A DNA stretch of 11,026 nt from Colwellia sp. (GCA_003521815.1 DPHE01000078.1:398-11423); one strand, 5' to 3'. Positions 1 through 6,735 are shown, numbered from the stretch's first letter. A program made the numbers and translations. Notes: generated by a model from the sequence alone, not told the origin.

Positions 1-399
1 CCAGTTTTACTTGACCACTACATTGCTTCACTTCTACCTGATCAGAGCGATTTAGATATTGAGCCGAGCGAAAGAGCTGTACCGGATTCTCTATCTATAG
101 ATTCCTGTAAATCTTTGAAATTTGTTATAGAGCAATTAGATACAAAGTATCACGAGTTTCATGGTTGCAAGACAAATGATGATTGTACGAAAACAATGGG
201 CATCTCATGTGAAACTGCCGTCGCTGACTCCCAAATTCTTGCATACCAAGAATTGGTTAATGTCGCTCAAGCACATTCCATTTCGGGACAACCATATTGT
301 GCGTTACCTATTGCAAGGTGCCTTAGGCAGGGACAGCCTGCATGCATTAAAAATTTGTGTAAAATAGTCAATAACAATGTAATTATTGCAGGCAACTAA
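1..399 (+). CDS. Cysteine-rich hypothetical protein, 5'-truncated, probable integron cassette gene
   Basis: The frame is open from base 1 to the TAA at 397-399, giving 132 residues with no stop, so the gene begins before the window. The TTG at 115 is in frame but has no convincing ribosome binding site and is probably internal. The C-terminal part has eight cysteines in spaced groups (GCKTNDDC, then ISCETAV, PYCALPIARC, PACIKNLC). This resembles small exported disulfide-rich domains of the CxxDxDC...C...C type, so a secreted or periplasmic location is plausible, but any signal peptide would lie outside the window. I do not recognise a named family. The stop codon falls inside the first arm of the attC-like palindrome, the usual arrangement for an integron cassette gene. 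Function is unknown. Confidence 0.6.
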   Translation, partial: PVLLDHYIASLLPDQSDLDIEPSERAVPDSLSIDSCKSLKFVIEQLDTKYHEFHGCKTNDDCTKTMGISCETAVADSQILAYQELVNVAQAHSISGQPYCALPIARCLRQGQPACIKNLCKIVNNNVIIAGN

Positions 400-537
400 C
401 ATGCAGTTTAACCCGCGTTTTCGCCGCAAGCGGCTCCAACTCTCTGACGTGCCTACTCCAGGTTCGTTTGCGAATGGCTTCGCCATTTTGTCGCAAACAA
501 ACCTTCCGCAGCCACGCCGTTTAACTGGGTGTTATAT
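394..537 (+). other. attC-like integron recombination site (first)
   Basis: This is an imperfect palindrome of about 144 bp. The left arm has CTAAC followed by CAGTTTAACCCGCG (404-417). The right arm read in reverse complement has ATAAC followed by CAGTTAAACGGCG, so outer TAAC/GTTA boxes and inner boxes pair, with one additional base on the left. The outer boxes fit the RYYYAAC / GTTRRRY consensus at about six of seven positions. The centre holds a strong nested hairpin (about 460-503, core GTTTGCGA...TCGCAAAC). The upstream gene's stop lies in the left box. The site is slightly longer than most attC sites. Plus-strand cassette orientation is inferred from the extra base on the left arm. Confidence 0.6.
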
Positions 538-542
538 TTTTC

Positions 543-836
543 TTATAGTGTGGAGTTAACATCCATACTTTTATGCAATATTCTGACTATAAATATCTGG
601 TTGTTTTTATATTCTTTGTAGTAAATTACATGACTAGCTTGTGGATATTTACTATAGCATTCTCTGATGTAATCACAGTTAATACCTAACTCGGGATCAC
701 CTGACAATAAATGAAACATATTATCTAATACTTTTAGGTAATCATTTCGTTGAGCAAGTCCCCATGTTATTTGAGTATATTTAGCTATTTTAATTAAGTC
801 TGTTTTTGCTTTCGAAGATAATACAAATTTACTCAT
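543..836 (-). CDS. parE: ParE/RelE-superfamily toxin
   Basis: A 97-residue protein of the size and layout of type II ParE toxins. It has an N-terminal SSKAKTDLIKIAKYT helix, a middle segment with the family-like LSGDPELG, and a C-terminal strand ending in VRILHKSMDV, which closely matches the conserved 'I-L-H-x-x-M-D' ending of ParE. Family members poison DNA gyrase and are neutralised by a tightly bound antitoxin. Its ATG overlaps the stop codon of the upstream antitoxin gene by one base (TAATG), so translation is probably coupled. The stop codon is only a few bases from the edge of the first attC-like site, so the pair is packed as a compact cassette in reverse orientation to the array. The gyrase target is family knowledge and is not shown here. 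Confidence 0.85.
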   Translation of the reverse strand: MSKFVLSSKAKTDLIKIAKYTQITWGLAQRNDYLKVLDNMFHLLSGDPELGINCDYIRECYSKYPQASHVIYYKEYKNNQIFIVRILHKSMDVNSTL

Positions 837-1075
837 TAATGGTTATCTTTATCTAATTCAGTTAATAGGTTTTCATAGCTGTACTCGGCAACACCGCTTT
901 GTTCACCTTGGACTAGCATATTACGTAAATTTAATAGCTTAGCCTCTTGGTCTTCTAAAGCTCTTAATCCAGCTCTAACAATTTCACTTGCTGAGCCATA
1001 ACGACCAGTGTTAAGTTGTTGGTTTATAAACTGATCAAAGTGATCGCCTAATGTTACGCTTGTATTTTTAGCCAT
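836..1075 (-). CDS. parD: ParD-family antitoxin
   Basis: A 79-residue protein. Residues 5-45 (TSVTLGDHFDQFINQQL, then GRYGSASEIVRAGLRALE) match the ribbon-helix-helix DNA-binding and dimerisation domain of ParD/CC2985 antitoxins. The acidic C-terminal part would wrap the toxin. A longer frame begins at 1090, but the ATG at 1075 is better: a GAGG sequence lies nine bases before it, and MAKNTSV is a typical family start. Antitoxins of this type bind their own promoter. An AT-rich perfect palindrome (1103-1114) lies just upstream and is a plausible operator. The gene comes first in the two-gene operon, as usual for parDE. Confidence 0.87.
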   Translation of the reverse strand: MAKNTSVTLGDHFDQFINQQLNTGRYGSASEIVRAGLRALEDQEAKLLNLRNMLVQGEQSGVAEYSYENLLTELDKDNH

Positions 1076-1102
1076 AATATAAAACCTCATAAGTACCTAG
1101 AT

Positions 1103-1133
1103 ATAATATATTATGGTATAAAAAGTATAACAA
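1103..1133 (-). promoter_or_regulatory. Probable parDE promoter and operator
   Basis: Reading the minus strand, TTGTTA (1128-1133) and TATATT (1105-1110) are separated by exactly 17 bases and lie about 30 bases before the antitoxin start. The -10 box sits in the perfect palindrome ATAATATATTAT (1103-1114), a candidate ParD operator. The -35 box overlaps the left outer box of the second attC-like site. Box identity is inferred from sequence only. Confidence 0.5.
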
Positions 1134-1207
1134 GTCACTTAAAAGGACCAATAATAGTTGGTTTTTGCTCCGTCGTCGCTTATGTAATGGTCTTTTAACG
1201 GTTATGG
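1125..1207 (+). other. attC-like integron recombination site (second)
   Basis: An imperfect palindrome of about 83 bp. TTAAAAGGACCA (1139-1150) pairs with TGGTCTTTTAA (1188-1198), leaving one unpaired G in the left arm. TAAC (1128-1131) pairs with GTTA (1201-1204). An extrahelical base in the left inner box is a hallmark of attC folding and gives the same orientation as the first site. Weak points are the unequal spacers between boxes (seven versus two bases) and a right outer box that fits GTTRRRY only partly. With the first site it brackets parDE as one cassette of about 670 bp. Confidence 0.45.
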
Positions 1208-1303
1208 ATCCTAAGTTATTTTCTAAGTAAGTTTCGTCTGGCATAAAAAAAGTGGAAAAATATTATACACTATGTGTTAGCTAATGCTTTGCTGAAAGAA
1301 GAC

Positions 1304-1328
1304 AATGCTAGTAAAGCTTGCTAGCATT
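1304..1328 (+). promoter_or_regulatory. Hairpin in the leader of the transporter gene
   Basis: AATGCTAG (1304-1311) and CTAGCATT (1321-1328) form a perfect 8-bp stem that can extend inward by a T-G and two A-T pairs. It has no T-run, so it is not a simple terminator. The rest of 1208-1375 holds no gene. TATTAT (1261-1266) is a possible -10 box without a good -35. TAATGCT (1282-1288) could instead pair with AGCATTA (1323-1329), which would exclude the main stem. Confidence 0.3.
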
Positions 1329-1375
1329 AAGCGATAATTTATAAAAACTATAATAAATAAAAGTGAAGGACGTTT

Positions 1376-2800
1376 ATGAGCACATCTAGAGAGCATTTTA
1401 GCTCACGTATTGCTTTTATTCTTGCAGCTGCAAGCTCTGCTGTGGGTATTGGCAATTTAGTTGGTTTTCCAGTCAATGCGGCAAAAAATGGTGGTGGTGC
1501 ATTTTTACTTATGTACGCATTATTTGTATTTCTAATTTGCTTACCCGTGATGATTGCAGAAATGGCGGTAGGTAGAAAAACAGCAAAAGAGCCCGTTGGT
1601 GCTTATAAAGATTTAAGTCAGAATAATGGTTTATGGGGAGCTGCTGGTTTTTTAGGTGTGCTAACCCCTTTTATGATTTCCGTATTTTATATGGTGATAA
1701 CCGTATGGCTTTTTGGTTATATCGCATTAACCCTAACGGGTAATCTGGATTATTTAGCGAGTAACGATGGTTTTAGCGAGTTTATTAATAGTCCTTATCT
1801 GTTTATAGCTATGGCTGTTGTTGCTACGATTCTAAATTTTATTTTAGCCGCAGGCGTTAAAGAAGGTATTGAGAAAGCCGCAAAAATATTAATGCCAACA
1901 TTATTTGTTATGCTTATTATTATGGTTATTTTTGTGCTAACCCTTGATAACGCTATGGCGGGTGTGAAGTTTTTCTTAATTCCTGATATTAGTAAAATAA
2001 CGCCAAGTGTTATTAATGGTGCTTTGTCACAAGCCTTTTTTTCTTTGTCTTTGGGTATGGGGATTTTAATCACCTATGGCTCATATATTAATAATCAAAC
2101 CAATATTCCCAATTCGGCAAAATTAGTGGCTCTTACCGATACGGGTGTTGCTTTTATTGCGGGTTTAATGATTTTGCCTGCTGTTTTTTCGTTTAATCCT
2201 GATGTTAACCCAAATGAATTAAGCGATAGTTCGGTGTCATTAATTTTTACTTTTTTACCTAAAATATTTTTAGCACTACAAGTCTCTATTGGTTATATTG
2301 GCGCTAGCGCAGTAGCCGCTTTCTTCTTTATTTTGATCTTTTTTGCTGCTATAACGTCGTTAGTTTCTATTCTTGAAGTGCCTGTTTCTTACTTAGTTAC
2401 TGAGAAGAAGCATAGCCGTAAAAAAGCGTTATCAATTTTGTTAATGACAGCAGGAATTTTGACGGTATTTGCTACCGTCTCGTTTGGTATGATTACCTTT
2501 TTTACCGAATTCACCTCGTATGCAGGCGGCACAAAATCATTTTTTGATGTAGTATATGATGTTTTCTACGACACTATTTTACCACTGAATGGCTTCTTAC
2601 TTTGTGTGTTTGTTAGTTACCGTTGGAAGAAAAAGAATTTATCTGCGCAATTAAGTATTGGTAACGATGGCTATATTGGCTCTTGGGTTGAAAAATATAT
2701 TAACTTCTCGTTAGGTACTTTCATACCCGCTATTGTGTTAGTTATTTTTGTTAATACCGTTGCGTATAAGTTTTTTGAGATTAGTTTGTTTGGTTTGTAA
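1376..2800 (+). CDS. Sodium-dependent transporter, neurotransmitter:sodium symporter (NSS/SNF) family
   Basis: A 474-residue inner-membrane protein with about 11 hydrophobic segments (near residues 12-33, 40-65, 88-118, 140-160, 170-190, 213-237, 250-272, 288-335, 350-375, 395-415 and 445-465). Segment 1 contains SSAVGIGNLVGFP followed by NGGGAF. These match the broken first helix of LeuT-fold NSS proteins, which forms sodium and substrate sites. LSQAFFSLSLGMGILITYGS (218-237) matches segment 6 of the family. Members use the sodium gradient to import amino acids or related small molecules; the substrate cannot be read from sequence. The ATG has AAGGA five bases upstream. An 11-segment form of this length is common in bacteria. 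The gene is single, ends at a strong hairpin and has no attC-like site after it, so it is probably not part of the cassette array. Confidence 0.9.
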   Translation: MSTSREHFSSRIAFILAAASSAVGIGNLVGFPVNAAKNGGGAFLLMYALFVFLICLPVMIAEMAVGRKTAKEPVGAYKDLSQNNGLWGAAGFLGVLTPFMISVFYMVITVWLFGYIALTLTGNLDYLASNDGFSEFINSPYLFIAMAVVATILNFILAAGVKEGIEKAAKILMPTLFVMLIIMVIFVLTLDNAMAGVKFFLIPDISKITPSVINGALSQAFFSLSLGMGILITYGSYINNQTNIPNSAKLVALTDTGVAFIAGLMILPAVFSFNPDVNPNELSDSSVSLIFTFLPKIFLALQVSIGYIGASAVAAFFFILIFFAAITSLVSILEVPVSYLVTEKKHSRKKALSILLMTAGILTVFATVSFGMITFFTEFTSYAGGTKSFFDVVYDVFYDTILPLNGFLLCVFVSYRWKKKNLSAQLSIGNDGYIGSWVEKYINFSLGTFIPAIVLVIFVNTVAYKFFEISLFGL

Positions 2801-2837
2801 TCTAGACACAACGAGTAATAAAATTTTTTGAGTCGAC

Positions 2838-2867
2838 AAGCGGGTCAATGTTATTATTGACCCGCTT
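2838..2867. terminator. Strong hairpin, probable terminator of the transporter gene
   Basis: AAGCGGGTCAAT (2838-2849) and ATTGACCCGCTT (2856-2867) form a perfect 12-bp GC-rich stem with a six-base loop, 38 bases after the transporter stop. The following T-run is short (CTTTCT), so termination efficiency is uncertain. The hairpin spans the ATG at 2848. Confidence 0.7.
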
Positions 2868-2892
2868 TCTACTTATTACTGATGCTGCCCTT

Positions 2893-3807
2893 ATGATTGA
2901 ACACATTTCTGCTACTAATTTTACTGATTGTCAACGTCTTTTTCATGGGCGAGGCCACGCCTACGAAAACTTATCTCATGTAAATGTTGATTGGTTATCT
3001 CCTGTTATATTAATTACGCTTTACCAAGCTGTAGATGAAGTTTGGTTATTAACACAAGCAAAAGCATTACAAGGTTTAATTAGCGAGTGCCGTAGTGTGC
3101 AAGTGCAGCGACGTTATGAAAAATTTTCTCCCACTCAAGTATTGCTAGGTGATACTATCGTTCATACGATAGTGACTGAAAATTACTTGTCTTATCATAT
3201 TGAATTGGGTAAGGCACAAAACAGTGGTTTATTTTTGGATATGAGTAACGGCAGAACGTGGATAAAAGAACATGCTCAAAATAAAAATGTTCTTAACTTA
3301 TTTTCTTATACCTGTGCATTTTCTGTTGTTGCTACTGCCGGTGGAGCGAGTAAAGTCGTTAATATAGATTTAAGTAAAGCCTCTTTAAGTAAGGGACGCG
3401 AAAATCATCAATTAAATAAACTAGCAAAAAAAGACGGTAAGAAAATACTTTTTGAAGGGCTCGATATTTTTAAATCTAATAGTCGTATTAAAAAATATGG
3501 AAAATATGATTTACTAATTTGTGATCCACCCTCTTTTCAAAAGGGTAGTGTTGATATTGAACGTGATTACTCTAAAATCATTCGTCGCATTCCTCAATGG
3601 ATGAATACGGGTGCTAAGTTGATGTTATGTTTAAATTCACCTGATCTTGATGAGCAATTTTTAAAAGAAGAAGTGGTGCGTGAATGTCCCGATTGTGTTT
3701 TTGAACAACAGCTAGCTAACCCGGAAGTGTTTAAAGAAGTACATAAGGGCAAAGGCTTAAAAGTGTTGATTTTTTCTTATCAGCCAGACGTTAGTTTATC
3801 GATTTAG
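2893..3807 (+). CDS. Class I SAM-dependent methyltransferase, RlmI-like (Methyltrans_SAM family)
   Basis: A 304-residue protein if started at the ATG at 2893. Features in order are RLFHGRGH near the start, SGLFLDMSNGRTWI (111-124), the SAM-binding motif VLNLFSYTCAFSV (133-145), an acidic residue after the second strand (VVNIDLSKA) and the catalytic-type motif DPPSFQKGS (211-219). This arrangement matches the family that includes the 23S rRNA m5C1962 methyltransferase RlmI, but there is no clear N-terminal PUA domain, so the exact substrate is open. RNA is most likely. An earlier ATG at 2848 is rejected because it lies inside the transporter's terminator hairpin and encodes hairpin-derived residues. 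No strong ribosome binding site is visible at 2893. The stop overlaps the stop of the convergent ligase gene by three bases. Confidence 0.82.
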   Translation: MIEHISATNFTDCQRLFHGRGHAYENLSHVNVDWLSPVILITLYQAVDEVWLLTQAKALQGLISECRSVQVQRRYEKFSPTQVLLGDTIVHTIVTENYLSYHIELGKAQNSGLFLDMSNGRTWIKEHAQNKNVLNLFSYTCAFSVVATAGGASKVVNIDLSKASLSKGRENHQLNKLAKKDGKKILFEGLDIFKSNSRIKKYGKYDLLICDPPSFQKGSVDIERDYSKIIRRIPQWMNTGAKLMLCLNSPDLDEQFLKEEVVRECPDCVFEQQLANPEVFKEVHKGKGLKVLIFSYQPDVSLSI

Positions 3808-4640
3808 TGTTTTTCTCTAATTCGAAAAAAACGGGCGAACCGTGGTATACCAGCTTGGGTTTTACCATTGTATTTAAAGGTAATTAAGCTGCCAATGGCT
3901 GGTGGCTGATGACGCTCTTGATCAGTAAACCCCGAGCCTATTTTGAAAATGATACCCTCAATTGTTTTTACTTGAAGAGCGCCTAATGCACCTCGATATT
4001 TACCTTTGCCTTCAATGTGCGCTATCACTACTGCTTCTGCATCATAGTGCTTTTTTAGCTTCATTATACTAGCGGTTCTACCAGCATGATAATAAGCACT
4101 GCCATGGTGTAACATTAAGCCTTCACCGCTATTGTTGACTACGTTATCAAGGGTTTGATGTAGTTGCTCAACCGTCGTGAGTTTAAATTGTTTAATCATG
4201 GATAAAAAGGGTGATTGTTCTTTCTTCGTCAATTTTTTCATGACTGATATTCGTTGGGTAAAGGTGCCGCCATGCTCAGGAAGGTCAAATATCATAAAGC
4301 GAACAAATTTCCAGCAAGCTTCATCAATACGTTTTTTTCTGATACAAGAGAGCGTTTGTTGAAAATAATCTCTTTTAATCCATAATTCGCCATCCATTAC
4401 ATTGTCAGGCCAGTTTTTGGTGAACCATTTAGGGCTATGTATAAGGTTGCCTTGGCGCGTGAATAAATGTGTGCCATTCCAATAGCCACGCATACCATCA
4501 AGTTTTTCAGACAGCCAATATTGGTTAATGTCAGTAATGACTTTATAGGTTGTTGCTTGTTGAATCGCTGGCTTTGGCAGGGATGCACTTTGAGCTATTG
4601 ATGTAAGGAGTATAAGTAAAATTGTCATGAGTAATTTCAT
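3804..4640 (-). CDS. ligE: Secreted ATP-dependent DNA ligase, LigE type
   Basis: A 278-residue protein from the ATG at 4640. It starts with a signal peptide (MKLLMTILLILLTSIAQSA), so the enzyme probably acts in the periplasm or outside the cell. The nucleotidyltransferase domain shows motif I, SEKLDGMRGYW, with the lysine adenylated by ATP at residue 46. It also shows DGELW (motif III), FMIFDLP (IIIa), GEGLML (IV) and MKLKKH (V). A minimal OB-fold follows, containing GKYRGALGAL and FKIGSGFTDQ. The short length and leader fit LigE rather than replicative ligase. LigE has been linked to extracellular or incoming DNA, competence and biofilm DNA. In-frame ATGs at 4676, 4664 and 4649 would put hydrophilic residues ahead of the leader, and 4640 gives the cleanest signal peptide with a weak GGAT upstream. 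It is divergent from the small exported protein gene at 4771. Confidence 0.85.
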   Translation of the reverse strand: MKLLMTILLILLTSIAQSASLPKPAIQQATTYKVITDINQYWLSEKLDGMRGYWNGTHLFTRQGNLIHSPKWFTKNWPDNVMDGELWIKRDYFQQTLSCIRKKRIDEACWKFVRFMIFDLPEHGGTFTQRISVMKKLTKKEQSPFLSMIKQFKLTTVEQLHQTLDNVVNNSGEGLMLHHGSAYYHAGRTASIMKLKKHYDAEAVVIAHIEGKGKYRGALGALQVKTIEGIIFKIGSGFTDQERHQPPAIGSLITFKYNGKTQAGIPRFARFFRIREKH

Positions 4641-4770
4641 CAGTAACATCCATGTCTGAGTCATTAAGTTAATCATAGTATACTTTTAGTCTATTATTAG
4701 TATTTATAGAAAACGGCCATAGAAAAGTGTTTGTAGAAAGTAATAAATAGAAACACTCAAGGATGAATAA

Positions 4771-5166
4771 ATGCCTCTTATTAAATTAATAATTTTTATT
4801 AGCTCTTTACTCTTGTTTGCTTCAGAAAGTGAGGCCAAACAACACTGCAAACACTTATTAGACAAATTACATGGTATTCAAGTAATTCAACGGCATGGTT
4901 ATTCATCACAACGTGGCCTTAGTTTACGAGCCAAAGAAGATAAAGCACGTGATAACTGGTGGCAATGTGAGAAATGGGGACAGGGAAAGCCAAAGCAGAA
5001 AATGAAGAGTAAAGGTAAGAAAAAAAGTAACAATAAAAGTAGTCATTATAGTAAGACTTATAAACAGAATACGCACATAAACATAGTAGCGGGTACACCG
5101 TTTAAGACCAATAATGTTATTGTTATTAAATCAAAATATCAAGGCAATAAAAAAAGCGTGGCTTAA
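4771..5166 (+). CDS. Small exported basic protein of unknown function
   Basis: A 131-residue protein with a signal peptide (MPLIKLIIFISSLLLFASES, likely cleaved after SEA near residue 22). The mature part has two cysteines (26 and 66) that could form a disulfide around a segment with LRAKEDKARDNWWQCE. A lysine- and serine-rich low-complexity stretch follows (about 72-92), then a short hydrophobic strand-like end. AAGGATG lies before the ATG at suitable spacing. I do not recognise a characterised family, although the central segment looks like a conserved small domain of marine gammaproteobacteria. It is divergent from the secreted ligase gene, with about 130 bp between their starts, so shared regulation is possible but unproven. 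The strong positive charge would allow binding to nucleic acid or envelope polymers; this is inference only. Confidence 0.65.
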   Translation: MPLIKLIIFISSLLLFASESEAKQHCKHLLDKLHGIQVIQRHGYSSQRGLSLRAKEDKARDNWWQCEKWGQGKPKQKMKSKGKKKSNNKSSHYSKTYKQNTHINIVAGTPFKTNNVIVIKSKYQGNKKSVA

Positions 5167-5217
5167 GTTTTATCAGCAACCCGCTCAGTGCAATCGCCCT
5201 AAAAACTTAGCTATTTT
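5161..5217 (+). terminator. Possible weak terminator after the small exported protein
   Basis: GCTTAAGTTTT (5161-5171) can pair with AAAACTTAGC (5202-5211) with one bulged base, and a T-rich run (TATTTTT) follows. The loop is about 30 bases and the stem is AT-rich, so the call is weak. A second inverted repeat, GCGCTT (5281-5286) with AAGCGC (5317-5322), lies before the end of the convergent DUF3581 gene. Confidence 0.3.
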
Positions 5218-5332
5218 TGCCTCTTGCAGCGAATAAAAACAAGCACAGCGAATCAATTTTGAGCAGAAATATAAATAAACGCGCTTTAAATGATAAGCAG
5301 ATTAATATTAGTTTAGAAGCGCACGTAGTGGA

Positions 5333-6073
5333 TCAATGGCCACGATAAGCCGTTTTTGAGTTTTTATATTGTACTATCATGCCATCAACACTATCTTGGC
5401 AATATTCACGTAAACCACTTAATAGCATGTGTTTTTTACCATGGCCAACTATTTTACCTTCACTGATTAAATCAAACTCAAGCCAAGCATCACCGCGCTT
5501 TCCTTCGATAGTTATACTGGTTTTCGCTAACTTCAATGTCAGTGTAGTAATGTCGAGGCGCTCTAAGCTTATCTTCATACATTGATACATCACCATCGGG
5601 CGAGCAGGATTAATCATGATATTATTTTTTGTCATTAATTTGACTAAAATATCAGGAAAAGTATGACCAGAAAAATTTACATAAGCTTTGGTTAAGGCAT
5701 TTATTAATGATGCAGAGTGGGTTTTTTCACCACTTGCCTCAACGGTTAAATAGGTTTTGTTTTTACTGTCTACAATATCAAAATTATTAATGATTTCATT
5801 AGGAAAAGTTAATGCTATGCTATCGTTTACCATGCCTGAAAAGTTAAAACTCATTTCTTTATGTAGGCCTGATTTAGCGATGATTACTGAAAAGAGCAAA
5901 TCGCCAGGTACACAAAACCGTTTGGCTTCAATATTGTGCAGGGGATTAAAATCATCAGCCACTTTTTTAGCAAAATCGCTCCCTTGTTGACGAGTAAAGC
6001 TAATTTGCTCATCATTAATAGGGCAGTATTGTTCAATAAACATTTTCTCTTGTGACATAGTTACAACTTTCAT
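5333..6073 (-). CDS. DUF3581 family protein, possible hotdog-fold domain
   Basis: A 246-residue protein. The N-terminal part carries QGSDFAKKVADDFNPLH (30-46) and RFCVPGDLLFSVIIA (52-66), the conserved block I associate with DUF3581, found in Shewanella, Vibrio and relatives. The DFNPLH...PGDLLF pattern resembles MaoC-like hotdog enzymes (D-x-N-P-x-H), so binding of an acyl thioester is a reasonable guess, but no catalytic role is established. No signal peptide or membrane segment is seen. The ATG at 6073 has no good ribosome binding site. Downstream ATGs at 6058 and 6043 are alternatives, and the 6043 start (MFIEQY) would resemble the usual family start. An 11-bp direct repeat lies just upstream and may be an operator. 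The GIY-YIG gene upstream is on the same strand, 122 bp away. Confidence 0.75.
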   Translation of the reverse strand: MKVVTMSQEKMFIEQYCPINDEQISFTRQQGSDFAKKVADDFNPLHNIEAKRFCVPGDLLFSVIIAKSGLHKEMSFNFSGMVNDSIALTFPNEIINNFDIVDSKNKTYLTVEASGEKTHSASLINALTKAYVNFSGHTFPDILVKLMTKNNIMINPARPMVMYQCMKISLERLDITTLTLKLAKTSITIEGKRGDAWLEFDLISEGKIVGHGKKHMLLSGLREYCQDSVDGMIVQYKNSKTAYRGH

Positions 6074-6083
6074 TTTTAAATAA

Positions 6084-6116
6084 AATTTAGTACTGATTTA
6101 CTGTTAATTTAGTACT
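6084..6116. repeat. 11-bp direct repeat upstream of the DUF3581 gene
   Basis: AATTTAGTACT occurs at 6084-6094 and again at 6106-6116, exactly 22 bases apart (about two helical turns). The second copy continues into the palindrome TTAGTACTAA. Both lie within 45 bases upstream of the 6073 start. On the minus strand TTGGCT and TAAATC with a 17-base spacer form a poor promoter that would put the repeats around the -35 region and the transcription start. Confidence 0.5.
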
Positions 6117-6195
6117 AAGCCAACAAACAGGGCATTCTAACAGTAGTTAGTTCATAAATCGAAAAAAATGAACGTAAAAGGAACTCAGCAGACCT

Positions 6196-6477
6196 CTAAT
6201 TAATGATAGAGGAAGCAGGGTAAGCTGATACTAATTTTTCTTTTTCCTTTTTAGTCAGAGTCCGTAATTGATACTCACGTTTACTCGCGGTGCTTTTATC
6301 TAGAGTGGTTTCACGATAAACAAGTTTTACTGGGCGTCTGGCTCGCGTATACTTTGCTCCCAGCTTAGTCTTATTGTGTTGGTGTAGGCGTCGTTTTATG
6401 TCGGTAGTGATACCTGTATACAGGCTATTGTCATTACAGCGAAGAAAATAAACAGTCCAAGTGTTGTTTTGAGTCAT
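6196..6477 (-). CDS. GIY-YIG domain protein, UPF0213/YhbQ-like
   Basis: A 93-residue protein consisting almost entirely of a GIY-YIG nuclease domain. It has TVYFLRCNDNSLYTGITTD (8-26, the two GIY/YIG-type strands), an arginine helix (KRRLHQHN), the conserved GAKYTRARRPVKLVY (40-54) and the helix with the metal-binding glutamate, SKREYQLRTL (65-74, E68). This is the size and pattern of the YhbQ/UPF0213 group. These single-domain proteins are intracellular. Nuclease activity on DNA has been described for YhbQ, but the cellular role is unclear. No strong ribosome binding site precedes the ATG. The gene is on the same strand as DUF3581, but the 122-bp gap and its repeats suggest separate transcription. 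Confidence 0.88.
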   Translation of the reverse strand: MTQNNTWTVYFLRCNDNSLYTGITTDIKRRLHQHNKTKLGAKYTRARRPVKLVYRETTLDKSTASKREYQLRTLTKKEKEKLVSAYPASSIIN

Positions 6478-6735
6478 AAAGAGAAAATGTTAGTTATTTT
6501 AAATAATGATAAATAAAAGTGCTAGAGATATCAAATACTGTTCATTTGGTAGCTACGTTCAGTGTTATACCTACTATAGTTTATGAGGACGACAGAGTGG
6601 AAAATACTCACTGTTGCACCTGGTTTTAAGGTAACACAATCATTAATAAAAAGATGTATTGTGATCATGACTAGATCAGGCTTTTAAAAGCTCGCATTTT
6701 GAAGTGGCTTGGGTATATTATTTTCAAGGAAATTC

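Noticed and set aside
115..399. A 94-residue gene starting at the TTG at 115
   Set aside because: The same frame is open to base 1 and the TTG has no good ribosome binding site, so it is an internal codon of a longer truncated gene.
304..486. A 60-residue minus-strand reading frame
   Set aside because: It reads through the attC-like palindrome and the end of the cassette gene in antisense; it is best explained as a shadow of that structure.
836..1090. The longer antitoxin start at 1090
   Set aside because: The ATG at 1075 has a well-spaced GAGG and gives the family-typical N-terminus.
1795..2073. A 92-residue minus-strand frame inside the transporter gene
   Set aside because: It is antisense to strongly conserved NSS transporter segments and has no independent support.
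1376..2800. The transporter as a third integron cassette
   Set aside because: No attC-like palindrome follows it. The hairpin at 2838-2867 is a short perfect stem with no attC boxes.
5757..5990. A 77-residue plus-strand frame opposite the DUF3581 gene
   Set aside because: It lies wholly antisense to the conserved DFNPLH region of a recognised protein; it is a shadow.
6196..6477. The GIY-YIG protein as a homing endonuclease or mobile element
   Set aside because: It is a stand-alone YhbQ-sized domain with no intron, repeats or target-site features around it.
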